A stretch of DNA of 64,000 nucleotides from Ariolimax columbianus (Eukaryota; Mollusca; Gastropoda; Stylommatophora; Arionidae): contig JAVGWX010000014.1 of assembly GCA_036924085.1 (NCBI GenBank), forward strand, positions 40,729,556 through 40,793,555. The letters run 5' to 3'. How positions within the stretch are numbered: the first letter of the stretch is position 1; every line of letters begins with the position of its first letter. A model generated the notes under the pieces. It had not been told where the DNA came from. It did no database searches and saw only the letters and a program-made list of their open reading frames with translations. Shown piece after piece: positions 9,836 to 20,854 of this stretch. Made by a program: the position numbers and the translations under genes.

Positions 9836-10730
9836 TTGGTCGGTTCGGATGATTCTGCGGTTGAGGAATAAAGGTCGCTTTCCTCTGAGTCACCTCTTAG
9901 TGTACATGGTAGGGTTCTATTTTCACCTCCAACATAAATTTAAAAAACAAACATTTTTAGGCATTACCAGGGCCTTGTATTTCTGTATTATACATCGAGT
10001 ATTGTTTCTTCAGCTATCTCTCAATTCTATAAGACTTCGTCACATCCAGAAATCTGGTCTTTAGCCTATGTTAATAACATGATCTTCATAATCATGAGGT
10101 GGACATTTTTCTACCATAGAATAAAACGTCACAAAGACACTATGAAAGCCTCGCTGAAGATCTGCGACATTAATCATGATAATTGGCGGAACATTGCTGC
10201 TGATCGCTGTGTCTGAAGTAGTAAAATCTATTCTGGCACGACACATATGAGCAGACAAGAATCAAGGAAGCTGTACGGAGACGAGCGACACGAAAGGCAA
10301 GAGACGAGCTGCCTCCGTCTGACGGTCAGATAGTGTTTCTTTGTCCCTAGTGTGACATACACTTTCGGGGTCGGCCACCTACGAACAGTATTAACAGATA
10401 ACAATGTGGTCCTCTTGGGAAAAAGATGGACAAACAACAACACCATAGAAGGGTTCCCGTCACATTTAGCCTCCTCTACAACATTCTGTATCTGTTTTTG
10501 TTGTTGTTGTTAGTGCCATGCGTACGTGTGTCGGATACTCGTGACTCATTTTTTAGGTGGCGGGTGACAGTGGTTCTCCTCACATCCAGAGGCGTACTTC
10601 AGAAAACAAACTAGAATTATCTTGGCTGTAGTGCAATGCGAGACTTTTAAGTAAACTCAACTGTGGGGATGACAGAGCCGATACCATGTGACAGTCTGCT
10701 TCTATGGAGAACTGAAAGTCAGATGGAGTC
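9836..10730. other. Intronic sequence, nothing recognised
   Basis: Unique-looking DNA. The ORFs here (60-83 aa) lack similarity or splice context that I can recognise. Confidence 0.45.
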
Positions 10731-10734
10731 TTGA

Positions 10735-10995
10735 TCAATTTGTTTTACCTGACATTGGCCAACATAGCCTGATTGGTATGTTTCACAGGTTCCTGATTAA
10801 CATAATCTGATCAGTATGTTTCACCTGAGCCTGACAAACATAGTCTGATCAGTATGTTTCACGGGTTCCTAATTAACATAATCTGATCAGTATGTTTCAC
10901 CTGACCCTGACTAACATTGTCTGATAAGAATATTTTGCATGACCCTGACTAACATTGCCTGATCAGTATGTTTTTACTTAACCATGACTAACATG
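10735..10995. repeat. Minisatellite, about 37 bp, repeat B core type
   Basis: Six to seven units around CTGATCAGTATGTTTCACC and TGACCCTGACTAACAT. Same monomer as the core of repeat B at 22.69-23.04 kb, without a clear 5' module, so probably a remnant of that element. Confidence 0.75.
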
Positions 10996-10999
10996 AGAA

Positions 11000-12390
11000 C
11001 CTTTATGAGAAGGTGTCAAGTGCAGCTTCTGTAAACGGAATACTAGGCGAATGATCCCGCACGTCTGTTCGGATAAGACAGGGTTGTATACTCTCTCCAA
11101 GACTCTTCAATGTATTCTTGGAAAGAAAAATGGAGGCGGCCCTGGAGGGACATGTTGGTACATTCAGAATAAGTGACAAGACGACTACAAACCTACGATT
11201 TGCAGATGATATAGATGGCCTGCCAGGCACGGAAACGGAACTCCATGAGCTGATTAGTAGATTGGGCAGAGCGGCGAAGAGCTATGGCATGGAGATAAAT
11301 GCAGAGAAAACAAAGCTGATGACTAATAACACGGAAGAGTTTACATCTGGTATAAAAGCAAATGGTCAGGAACTCGATGTTGTACACCGTTCAAGTATCT
11401 GGGATCGCTGATCAGTGACGAGGGCTAGCAGCCTGAGATAATTGCCAGAATAGCACAGACCACAGCGGCGCTTACGTGTTTGAAACCCATTTTGCAGGAT
11501 AAGTGGCTCGCCCTCAGCATAAAAGTTAGACTAATGCGCTCATTGGTGCTCTCAGTATTTGTGTATGGCTGTGAGACTTGGACCATTGGTGCTCTCAGTA
11601 TTTGTGTATGCCTGTGAGACTTGGACCATTGGTGCTCTCAGTATTTGTGTATGCCTGTGAGACTTGGACCATTGGTGCTCTCAGTATTTGTGTATGCCTG
11701 TGAGACTTGGACCATTGGTGCTCTCAGTATTTGTGTATGCCTGTGAGACTTGGACCATTAGTTCTCTCAGTATTTGTGTATGCCTGTGAGACTTGGACCA
11801 TTGGTGCTCTCAGTATTTGTGTATGCCTGTGAGACTTGGACGATTGGTGCTCTCAGTATTTGTGTATGCCTGTGAGACTTGGACCATTGGTGCTCTCAGT
11901 ATTTGTGTATGCCTGTGAGACTTGGACCATTGGTGCTCTCAGTATTTGTGTATGCATGTGAGACTTGGACCATTACTGCGGATATACAGGGCAAAATACA
12001 TGCAATAGAAATGAGTTGCTTCAAAAGACACTTAAATGTTACATATAAGTATTGTGTCACGAACGTGTAAATACGACGAAGAGTGAAAAACGCAATTGGG
12101 CCTTTTGAGGATCTGTTCACGGCAATGAAAAGGTGAAAGATGACTTGGTATGGGCACGTCACGAGGTCCAGCGGAATTACAAATTCGATACTACATGGTT
12201 CCGTACCAGGAAAGAGAGGGCGGGGACGTCCAAGGAAGAGATGGGCAGACAACATCACTGAGTGGTCAAACCTTTGTTCCAGTGAGGCACGAATAACGAC
12301 AGAAGACGGAGAGAGATGGCGTGGGATTGTGGGAGTGTCTTCGAGTATGCCCCAACGACCTGATGGGTTACGGGATGAATTGAACTGACT
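11000..12390 (+). pseudogene. RTE-like LINE RT fragment, broken and array-expanded
   Basis: Pieces in order: IRQGCILSPRLFNVFLE (RT domain B, GxxQGC-type); LRFADDIDGL with the catalytic FADD near 11200; INAEKTKLM; a frameshift near 11395; IAQTTAAL; SVFVYACETWTI, expanded ten-fold; then HVTRSSGITNSILHGSVPGK and GRGRPRKRWADNITEW to the C-terminus near 12350. It resembles the copy at 14.7-16.1 kb on the - strand. The 5' half is missing, and the multiple stops and shifts make it inactive. Confidence 0.8.
11545..11974. repeat. Minisatellite, 43 bp x 10, made from RT coding sequence
   Basis: Exact 43-bp period (GGTGCTCTCA at 11545, 11588, 11631 ... 11932). The unit encodes L-S-V-F-V-Y-A-C-E-T-W-T-I of the surrounding LINE, so the array is an in-place amplification of the transposon's own sequence. 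Units differ by only one or two bases, implying recent expansion. 43 is not a multiple of 3, so the frame is destroyed. Confidence 0.92.
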
Positions 12391-12404
12391 AACATGGCCA
12401 GATC

Positions 12405-12895
12405 GGCATCAGAGACGTGTGTGGGAGACATATTGTTTAGGAGGCAGGTCGTGTGGGGGACAAGTTGTTTAGGAGGCTGGTTGTGTGTGTGATAGATTGT
12501 GTGGAAGACAGGCTGTGTCAGAGACAGGTTGTGTGCGAGACGCGTTGTAGGGGAGGCGGGTTGTGAAGGAGACCGGTTGTGTGGGAGACGGGTTATGTGG
12601 GAGATGGGTTGTGGGAGACGGGTTGTGTGCAAGACGGGTTGTGAAGGAGACGGGTTATATGGGAGATGGGTCATGTGGGAGACGCGTTATGTGGGAGACG
12701 GGTTGTGAAGGAGACCGGTTGTGTGGGAGACGGGTTATGTGGTAGGCGGGTTGTGTGGGGGACATGTTGTAAAAGAGACGGGTTGTGAAGGAGACATGTG
12801 TGGGAGACGGGTCGTGTGGGAGACGGGTTGTGTGGGGGATAGGTTGTGTAGGATGGAAGCTTGTGTGGGACGCAGGTTGTGTGGGAGATGTAGCC
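12405..12895. repeat. G-rich minisatellite, about 16-17 bp x about 28
   Basis: Units of the type GGGTTGTGTGGGAGAC, with GAAGGAGAC and ATGTGGGAG variants. The + (transcribed-sense) strand is strongly G-rich, with closely spaced GGG runs. It ends about 110 bases before the acceptor of the QSSS exon. The ORFs in it (C-G-R-R-V-type repeats) are spurious. Confidence 0.9.
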
Positions 12896-13006
12896 TAACT
12901 CTCATGAACACAACCCGTTTCCTTGGAAACCTAAGTGAAAGTGAGGTGGGTGTCCTGACAAGCAAAAAAACATTCACTAACTGACATTTTTATAAATTTG
13001 TTCCAG

Positions 13007-13132
13007 GGGCCTGTAGCCAAAGTGATTCAGAAGACAGTCAACGCTGACTTCCCAGGCAGGCTGGGATACTTCACTGGATACGTGGCCTTGCTAGTTGGGT
13101 GTGGCATGACCATAATTATACAGAGCAGCTCC
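13007..13132 (+). CDS. SLC34A-like: SLC34-type cotransporter, QSSS-motif exon
   Basis: Exactly 42 codons in phase 0 between TTTGTTCCAG and the donor TCC|GTAAGT. A good branch-point-like CACTAAC lies about 30 bases upstream of the acceptor. It encodes GPVAKVIQKTVNADFPG, a hydrophobic span, then GMTIIIQSSS. QSSS is the SLC34 signature that occurs once in each inverted repeat and lines the substrate and sodium pathway; this is the second one, split from the following V-F-T-S by the intron. The residues around it (VxKxINxDFP and TGYxAxLVGxGMT) are typical of NaPi-II proteins, so the family assignment is firm. Confidence 0.93.
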
Positions 13133-13397
13133 GTAAGTCTTCACGTGTTCACATTGGCTAAATATGTCTTAAAACATCGAATCCAATTGGACAATTAAGA
13201 AAACGTTCCGATTTTTAAATGCATAATAGTCTAACTAGTCTACTACTGTCGTTAGAAGACGCGATTGATAAAATGATTTAGTCTTGCAGTGTTCATATTT
13301 ATAAAAGAATCTCATCTTAACCGTGTACGTGTTTATCAAATAAATCTCGCCATGTTGTGTTTAAAACCCGATAGTCATGTTTGTTCCTTTTAACCAG
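13133..13397 (+). other. SLC34 intron, 265 bp
   Basis: The only short intron of the gene, GTAAGT...TTTTAACCAG, free of recognisable repeats. It splits the QSSS|V codon boundary. Confidence 0.85.
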
Positions 13398-14084
13398 GTC
13401 TTCACGTCTACTTTGACTCCTCTGGTCGGCGTTGGAATTGTGTCAGTGGAGAGGATGTATCCGATGACCTTAGGCTCCAATATCGGAACGACAGTGACCG
13501 GTATTCTAGCAGCCATGTCGATCAAGGGCAAGCACTCAGACCAAGCAATGCAGATCGCATTATGCCACTTATTCTTCAACCTGACGTCAGTCGCCATCTT
13601 CTTTCCTATTCCCTTCATGAGAATTCCAATACCAATGGCTAAGATTTTGGGCCGTGTGACATCAAAGTACCGCTGGTTTGCTGGGGTATACATTGTTGGT
13701 ATGTTTCTGGTCCTACCTGTGTTTGTCTTCGCTCTGTCGTACGCTGGTTGGGTCTACCTCCTTGTTGTTGGGGGTCCGGTGTTCCTGATGTTTTTGGCGG
13801 CTACCCTAATTAACGTCCTGCAGGTTCGGAGACCTGATTGGCTTCCTCGCCAATTGAGATCATGGGATTTTCTGCCCAAATTTTGCCACTCATGGGCTCC
13901 TTACGACAGGATCGTTTCATGCAGGTGTCTGGTCGAACACTGTCCCAAATTTGAACACAGTGACGACGAAGATGAATATGACGATAGCGAAGAGATAAAG
14001 AATGACGATATCGCTGGTCGTAAGGGCTACCCTCCTCAAGTCATTACTATCAGTGTTACTAAAGATGGGGTATGTATCGTCTAG
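13398..14084 (+). CDS. SLC34A-like: SLC34-type cotransporter, terminal exon
   Basis: It starts after TTTTAACCAG with VFTSTLTPLVGVG, continuing QSSS directly, and runs 228 codons to the TAG at 14082-14084. Seen in order: the family motif YPMTLGSNIGTT; a conserved ALCHLFFNL helix; FPIPFMRIPIPMAK; KYRWFAG; two or three more membrane spans (about residues 95-150 of the exon); RPDWLPRQLRSWDFLP, the typical start of the cytoplasmic tail; then an acidic stretch (DDEDEYDD) ending TKDGVCIV. The tail lacks the Cys cluster of mammalian SLC34A2 and the TRL PDZ ligand of SLC34A1. The frame is intact with no decay, so the gene looks functional. The paralogue number cannot be decided here. Confidence 0.93.
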   Translation, partial: VFTSTLTPLVGVGIVSVERMYPMTLGSNIGTTVTGILAAMSIKGKHSDQAMQIALCHLFFNLTSVAIFFPIPFMRIPIPMAKILGRVTSKYRWFAGVYIVGMFLVLPVFVFALSYAGWVYLLVVGGPVFLMFLAATLINVLQVRRPDWLPRQLRSWDFLPKFCHSWAPYDRIVSCRCLVEHCPKFEHSDDEDEYDDSEEIKNDDIAGRKGYPPQVITISVTKDGVCIV

Positions 14085-14339
14085 CGGCACGCGTTTATAC
14101 TTGTGTGTGTGTGTGTTTGTGTGTTTGTAAATAATTATATATATATATTTTGTTTTCACGCTCGCCTTGTTTTGTACTGTTATGTTTTGCGCCAGATGGT
14201 CAAGTACATCCGGCTAGAACGCATGCAAAAATGGGTTTCCTTTCCATAGGTGCAAAACAGATCTGTTTGATGTAACGTTTTACCAAGCCACTCTACATCG
14301 CTCCACAATATATACATATTTGCATGTTAACAGTGTATG

Positions 14340-14417
<78 letters not shown>

Positions 14418-14730
14418 TTTGTGTGGGTGAGTAAGTGTGTGTGTGTGTGTGTGCAATGATTACATATATTAATGGCCACGTATCTAGGGAGCAGGTGGTC
14501 AAGCAATTAGAATACCGTCATTGCAGTGCAATGTAAAGCTTCTGAAAAGGTTTCACGACTACGGGGATCAGTATTAATCTCCGTTTCGTTAGCAAGTTGC
14601 TATGACACAGCATGTTTCTAGGTGCACTAGGTGGAAGCGAGGTATGATCTGTGTCAGTATATCACACGTGATCCTCGCGTTAGTCTTTGCCCCCAAATTT
14701 GTTTGATACTTTAAAGTTAGTTTCCCTTCA
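14085..14730 (+). other. Probable SLC34 3' UTR and downstream, with TG and TA microsatellites
   Basis: After the stop come a (TG)n at 14102-14125, a TA run at 14134-14150, a long (TA)n at 14341-14414 and another (TG)n at 14436-14452. No unambiguous poly(A) signal stands out, so the end of the mRNA is undecided. Confidence 0.6.
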
Positions 14731-14734
14731 GGTC

Positions 14735-16080
14735 AGGTCAGGTCAGGTCATCCCGTAACCGGTGAGGTCGTTGGGGCACACATGAAGACATCCTCACAAC
14801 TCCACGCCATTCCTCTCTGTCAGATGCCGCTGCCTGTGACTCTTCTGGTCAGAGACTGGTCCATTCTTGTATGTTGTCCTCCCATCTCTTTTTGGGTCGG
14901 CCTCTTCGTCGTCTGCCATGCACCTTTCCGTGGAGGATTGTGTTTGCAAGACCACTTGATCTTGATATGTGACTGTACCAAGTGAGTTTCCTTCTTTTGA
15001 CAGTTGCCAAGAGATCTTCTAAAGGCCCTATTGCTGTTGTAATTCTATCTCGTATTTCCTCGTTTGTAACTCGATCTTTGTACATGACGTTTAAAAGTTA
15101 TCGGAAACATCTAATCTCCAAGGCCTGTATCCTTCGTTGAAGGTCAGCTGTAACTGTCCATGTCTCACACGCATAGAGGAATATTGACAGGACCAGTGTA
15201 CGCATTAATCTGATTTTCGTGCTTAGTGCTAACCGTTTATCTTGCCAGATTTTGTTAAGCCGTGCAAGCGCCGCTATTGTCTGTGCTATTCTGGCCAACA
15301 CTTCACATTTTGATCCTTCATCACTGACAATCGACCAAAGATATTTAAAACGGTCAACCACTTCGAGTTCCTGACCGTTAGCTTTTATCCTGCTGTTGAA
15401 GCCCGTGGCATTGTTGGTCAATTAATTTTGTCTTTCTAGCGTTAATCTCCATACCATAGTCAAGAGTTGTTTCATCGAGCCTTCTGACCTATTCCTGGAG
15501 TTCTGCTTCTGAACCCGCCAACCCGTCGATATCATCTGCAAAACGAAGGTTGGTAATCGTTCGGCCCCCTATCTTGACAGTACCAACGGAACCTCCAAGT
15601 GCCTCACTCATAATTCCTTCAAGGAATATATTGAAAAGAGTTGGAGAGAGTGTACACCCCTGCCTCACACCAACTGATGTGCGAAACCAGTCTCATCGCC
15701 CCCCATTCACAAGAACTGCGCTAGACGCCTTGTTATACAGGTGTTCAAGGACCGTTATAATATTCCCGTTGATATTATACATCCTCATGGTTGCCCAAAG
15801 CGCGTTATGCCATACCCTATCAAACGCCTTCTTAAAATTCACAAACACGTGATACAGTGTTTGCTGCTGTTCTAGATATTTCTCGCTTAGCAGCCTTAAA
15901 TTAAATATCTGTTCTGTAGTGCTTCTTCCCTGTCTGAACCCTGCTTGCTCCTCGGCAATAATGTTCTCTGCTTGGGGTTTCAATCGGTCTAGGATTAATC
16001 TAAGCATGACCTTGCTAGGGTGGCTAATGAGGCTTATTGTTCTGTAATTTTGGCACAGCTTTAGGTTTCCAGACTTATGT
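14735..16080 (-). pseudogene. RTE-like LINE, 3' half, minus strand
   Basis: On the - strand: SKVMLRLILDRLKPQ, then AEEQAGFRQGRSTTEQ (RT), FVNFKKAFDRVWHNALW (domain A, where the expected catalytic Asp is Asn), HLYNKASSAVLVNGG, a degraded middle, LARIAQTIAALARLNK, VLSIFLYACETWTV, SHISRSSGLANTILH and GRRRRGRPKKRWEDN. It ends in a short repeat of AGGTC (14730-14750 on +), typical of LINEs with short tandem repeats at the 3' terminus. Several frame breaks and the D-to-N change make it dead. Confidence 0.85.
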
Positions 16081-16440
16081 AACGGTATAACTATTGATTT
16101 CGTCCATAAGTCCGGCCAGTTTCCTGTCGCTCATATTTTGTTGCAGATGTGTGTAAGGCCTTCCACCACTATCTCTTCACCTGCAAGCGGTAATGGCGAC
16201 ATCACCAGGCGGTTTTTATTTCTTTTGATGATGTAACATGCGCTGTATTTGGATTATAATGAGAAAGTACATCCGCTGGTCATCAACCTCACTCTCTCGT
16301 CCCGAGCTACCTTGGACCAGGGGCAAGACAATCAGTCGAGACGACTGGAAATAACTCAGTAGACAAAAAACCAGAAGATCTAAGCAAGAATGTTTAAAGA
16401 TTGATGCAAAAATAACACACACTGTAAAATGTAATGCTTA
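16081..16440. other. Probable further LINE remnant, undetermined
   Basis: The - strand sequence to about 16200 may continue the RT N-terminus (TGTAACGGTATAACTATTGA region), but I cannot read a clean frame. The rest is unrecognised. Confidence 0.35.
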
Positions 16441-16990
16441 CTAACTGAGATAAAGACTAGAGCTTCACATACCTAGGAAACATAAAAAACAAGACAGGCG
16501 GTGCAGACGACGATGTAAAAACCAGGAAAAAACAGGAAAGCATGGTCTTTTCCATGTTGAAAACTATGCGGAACTCTAAAATAATTGAAACGTGTAACCA
16601 GCTTATGATCCTGCTATTACAATGTGAACTCGGTCCTTCTTCTTCTTCTTGTTCTTCTTGTTCTTGTTCTTCTTCTTGTTCTTGTTCTTGTTCTTCTTCT
16701 TGTTCTTTTTTTTCTTCTTCTTCTACTACTACTACTACGTTCGTTCTAAATCTCCAGCTATCAAGCCCTTGCTTTGCAAGTAGCAGGGTGTGGTCCGGAG
16801 AACGGAATGCGTTGTGTCGCTAGTTTACATCTTGACTGCAATATTTGCACCTTTCGGGCCGACATATCCGTCTTCGGCAGCTCGGTCATTCTAAATGACC
16901 AAACTCAACATGAAGAGATAGCAAGTCTTTATCAAGAAATCCCTGAACAGATTCTGGGCCTGCAGTGATTCGGAGAGGCTAGACATGAAA
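16440..16990 (+). pseudogene. LINE RT thumb fragment split by retroposon A
   Basis: Left part: GNIKNKTGGADDDVKTRKKQ and FSMLKTMRNSKI, matching the usual Y-L-G-S..GG..DVK.RI segment. Right part (from 16896): MTKLNMKR, stop, QVFIKKSLNRFWACSD, matching the segment after 'CETW'. A retroposon A copy sits between them with a duplicated CTCGGTC. Rejoining is by position only; stops are present. Confidence 0.7.
16636..16880 (-). repeat. Retroposon A short form, with target-site duplication
   Basis: Flanked by CTCGGTC at 16629-16635 and 16881-16887. On the - strand it starts CTGCCGAAGACGGAT and ends in a GAA/GTA/GAACAA-rich tail. It interrupts a LINE coding segment, which dates it after that LINE. 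Confidence 0.88.
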
Positions 16991-16994
16991 GCTC

Positions 16995-17205
16995 ACGAGA
17001 GAGCAGGACACGGATATGTTGTTGTTGTTGTTGTTTGGGAATGCCCACAATGAGTAGGTTACTCTTTTGTGCTCTCTGAAAAGGGCGTTAAGTGACGGGT
17101 TGCAGTAGCTTTCATCACATCCCGAGCGTGCTGATGAAGGCGTACCGGGGTCCTCCAGACGGTTGCGTTTACTTGGCTTCATCTGCGTGTCGCTCACTAC
17201 TAAAA
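16995..17205 (+). mobile_element. Repeat B, 5' module only
   Basis: Matches 22440-22620 over its length (GGGTTGCAGTAGCTTTC, CCTCCAGACGGTTG, TTGGCTTCATCTGCG, CACTCACTACTA). It begins with a TTG microsatellite and stops before the minisatellite core. Confidence 0.7.
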
Positions 17206-17289
17206 AAAACGAAGACAAACGAACACACAGAGAAGAGACATAGACACAATTGCGAGAGAGATGGGAATAAGCTGGAAATAACAAGAAAA

Positions 17290-18209
17290 GTACACATCAT
17301 AGATCTGCTTGGACAGGCTTGGGTGATGGTATATTATACACAGCATAGATCTGCTTGGACAGGCTTGGGTGATGGTATATTATACACAGCATAGATCTGC
17401 TTGGACAGGCTTGGTTGATGGTATATTATACACAGCATAGATCTGCTTGGACAGGCTTGGTTGATGGTATATTATACACAGCATAGATCTACTTGGACAG
17501 GCTTGGTTGATGGTATATTATACACAGCATAGATCTGCTTGGACAGGCTTGGTTGATGGTATATTATACACAGCATAGATCTGCTTGGACAGGCTTGGTT
17601 GATGGTATATTATACACAGCATAGATCTGCTTGGACAGGCTTGGTTGATGGTATATTATACACAGCATAGATCTGCTTGGACAGGCTTGGTTGATGGTAT
17701 ATTATACACAGCATAGATCTGCTTGGACAGGCTTGGTTGATGGTATATTATACACAGCATAGATCTGCTTGGACAGGCTTGGTTGATGGTATATTATACA
17801 CAGCATAGATCTGCTTGGACAGGCTTGGTTGATGGTATATTATACACAGCATAGATCTGCTTGGACAGGCTTGGTTGATGGTATATTATACACAGCATAG
17901 ATCTGCTTGGACAGGCTTGGTTGATGGTATATTATACACAGCATAGATCTGCTTGGACAGGCTTGGTTGATGGTATATTATACACAGCATAGATCTGCTT
18001 GGACAGGCTTGGTTGATGGTATATTATACACAGCATAGATCTGCTTGGACAGGCTTGGTTGATGGTATATTATACACAGCATAGATCTGCTTGGACAGGC
18101 TTGGTTGATGGTATATTATACACAGCATAGATCTGCTTGGACAGGCTTGGTTGAAGGTATATTATACACAGCATAGATCTGCTTGGACAGGCTTGGTTGA
18201 TGGTATATT
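17290..18209. repeat. Minisatellite, 46 bp x 20, highly homogeneous
   Basis: Exact 46-bp period (AGATCTGCTTGG at 17301, 17347, ...). Nearly all units are identical; one carries TCTACTTGG, one TTGAAGG and the first two TTGGGTG. Such uniformity over 0.9 kb means recent amplification or ongoing homogenisation. No coding meaning recognised. Confidence 0.95.
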
Positions 18210-18431
18210 CACCCGAATGCGATAAAGAACGAAGAAGTAGACTTTAAACTACCGTCTGTCTGGATCATGTGGCCTCTTATTCTGTTATTTAGAACCACTA
18301 CACTTTATCATGAATTTCGTGTAAGGGACTAATTGATAGGCGCGCAACGATCTCATTGCATCACATTATCAAACTATCCCGGCAAATATGCGAGGAAGTC
18401 AACAATATTATTTATTGCGTTCCGACCTATT

Positions 18432-18850
18432 GCCACTCTTCCCCTGCTCTCTCTTCTCACCTCACTCTTCTCTCTCTTCTCACCTCACTTTTCTCTCTCT
18501 TCTCACCTCACTCTTCTCTCTCTTCTCACCTCACTCTTCTCTCTCTTCTCACCTCACTCTTCTCTCTCTTCTCACCTCACTCTGTTTCATTTGACTCTGT
18601 CCCACAGTCACACCCTTGCACAACTTTCACACGCGCCCTCGTGGTAAAGCCCTTCCATTGCACTTTGGTTGGGCTAGCTTCTGAGGGCGCACAAACCTAG
18701 CATAGGTACATACAGATGCACACATGCATCCAAGCACTGGTTTATGCGTCCTGATATCGCCCAATTGACTACGGTCTGGGGTGGAAAATGGCGCGCCTCC
18801 ACCAGTAGAAACTAGTGAGGCAAACATCTAAGCAAACAACAACAAAAAAT
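18432..18850 (+). repeat. Poly(A)-tailed retroposon C, copy 1, with internal 25-bp array
   Basis: Shares about 280 bp with 33780-34081 (CATTTGACTCTGTCCCACAG, TTCCATTGCACTTTGG, GCGCACAAACCTAGC, GGTCTGGGGTGGAAAATGG, AAACATCTAAGC) and ends in an A-rich tail. A 25-bp unit (CTCTTCTCACCTCACT + CTTCTCTCT) is repeated about six times near the 5' side; the other copy has one. Confidence 0.8.
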
Positions 18851-19384
18851 AGTGCTAGCAAATTTCAACAGGAGAAACAAACTGAAACTGAAATCAGCAC
18901 AATTAAAAACATATCAGTGCTTTAATGCAGACTCCCTACAAGAAGGACACATCATCAAGTAGTGGGCCCGATGCAGAGAGCAAACGAAGGGGTGATTGTA
19001 CTGCTAACCTAAATACGTCACAAAGCTATAATGTTCTTACTTATTTCTGGCTTTGTTTTCCTTCCGAACACCTGTCCAGCAACAATGACATGCCATTAAT
19101 TAATGTATTTGACCGTCGTCTTGAGTTTGAGCATCTGACCATTAGAGATAAGACTGCTTTTCCTCTAACGGCATAACTGACCGGTTGAGTAACCTAGTCA
19201 GTCACGCTCCAGTCTATTCAGATGTAAATATGTACCTTGCTTTGTTAGATTTGTGTGAGGAAAAGTGACGATAAATCGTAACGCGAGACTCCACACTCAC
19301 CCCATGTGAGACCTCGTACGACTGTAAATCAAACGGGGAGAAATGTTTCTATATTCATAACTTAACAGATTAAATTGGAAAATA
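18851..19384. other. Intergenic sequence, nothing recognised
   Basis: No gene, repeat or tRNA-like feature that I can support. An 83-codon ORF at 18925-19176 lacks any recognisable motif. Confidence 0.4.
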
Positions 19385-20165
19385 ATTCTCCCACTGAAAC
19401 TCTAACATCCCCCCCCCCCCTCCCCCACTGATACCCTGACATTCCTCCGCTAAAACTTTAACATTCCCTCACTGAAACGCTTTACATTCCCCCACTGAAA
19501 CTTTTACATTCCTCCACTGAAATACTGACATTCTCCCACTGAAACTCTAACATTCGCCCACTGTAATCCTGACATTATCCCACTGAAACTCTAACATTCC
19601 CCCACTGAAATCCTGACATTCTCCCACTGAAACTCTAACATTCCCCCACTGAAACCCTAACATCCCCCCACTGAAACCCTAACATCTCCCCACTGAAACT
19701 CTAACTTTCCCCCACTGAAACCCTAACATCCCCCCACTGAAACCCTAACATCCCCCCACTGAAACTCTAACTTTCCCCCACTGAAACTATAATATTCCCC
19801 ATTGAAACTCTTACATTCCCCCACTGAAACTTTAACATTCCCCCACTGAAACTCGAACATTCCCCCACTAAAACTCTTACATTCCTCCACTGAAACTCTA
19901 ACATTCATCCCACAGAAACTCTAACATTCTCGCACTGAAACTCGAACATTCCCCCACTAAAACTCTTACATTCCTCCACTGAAACTCTAACATTCAAACC
20001 ACAGAAACTCTAACATTCTCGCACTGAAATTCTTACATTCCTCCACTGAAACTCTAACATTCCCCCACTGAAACTCTAACATCCCCCCACTGAAACTCTA
20101 ACATTCCTCCACTGAAACTCGAACATTTTCCCACTGAAACTCGAACATTAACGCATTGAAGCCGT
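19385..20165. repeat. Minisatellite, 22 bp x about 35
   Basis: Units CCCACTGAAACTCTAACATT with variable C runs and substitutions (CCTGACATT, TTACATTCC). Older and more varied than the 46-bp array before it. Confidence 0.9.
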
Positions 20166-20465
20166 TACATGCCCTCATTGAAACTAACATTCCTCAATTC
20201 AAATTGTGTTTTCCTTATCATAAAACCACACCTCCATGTTTTAGGACGTGTTATCCTCCTCACCAAACCCCAACTATATGTTTTATGACTCGTTTTCCTC
20301 ATCAAACCACACGTGTATGTCTTATGACGTGTTTTCCTCATCATCAAACTCCACCTATATGTTTTATGACTTGTTATTCTCCTCACCAAACCACACATAT
20401 ATGTTTTATGACCTGTTTTCCTCCACGCCTGTATATATTAGGACGTGTTTTCCCTCCTCACGAAA
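20166..20465. repeat. Minisatellite, about 39 bp x 7
   Basis: Units around TATGTTTTATGACTTGTTTT and CCTCATCAAACCACAC, directly after the 22-bp array. ORFs on both strands here are array by-products. Confidence 0.85.
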
Positions 20466-20845
20466 TCAAATCACTAGCTGAGATGGCTCAACTGGGGCCT
20501 AATAGAACTGGCTTTAGATATATATTGTTTCTGTGGCTGGGGAGTTGATTTTGTGAGTTTTAATCATTATCCGTTTCCCCCGAGTCGATCCCAGGCATGG
20601 ACTGGTTCTGTGGCGAACAAGGTCACTGAATATGCATCTATGTCGTAAAAGGTGACTAATGACATGTATTTTGGGCCAATCGGCCTCATTAGCAGTACAC
20701 GGGAAGGTTGAAGCCCTGTTCTGAGCCTAACCTGCAGGGGCACACCACAGTCCCACTTCGTTTCTCAGCCGACTGACCCGTCCCTTAGAAGGTCAAGTAA
20801 TATTGTTCTTTTTAAATTGATTGATATCTTCTATACACACAATTG
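20466..20845. other. Intergenic sequence, nothing recognised
   Basis: No supported feature. Confidence 0.4.
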
Positions 20846-20854
20846 TTTTAGGTA

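Noticed and set aside
12499..12984. Cys/Gly/Arg-rich ORFs in the G-rich array
   Set aside because: The 16-17-bp array is intronic to SLC34 and the ORFs follow its period.
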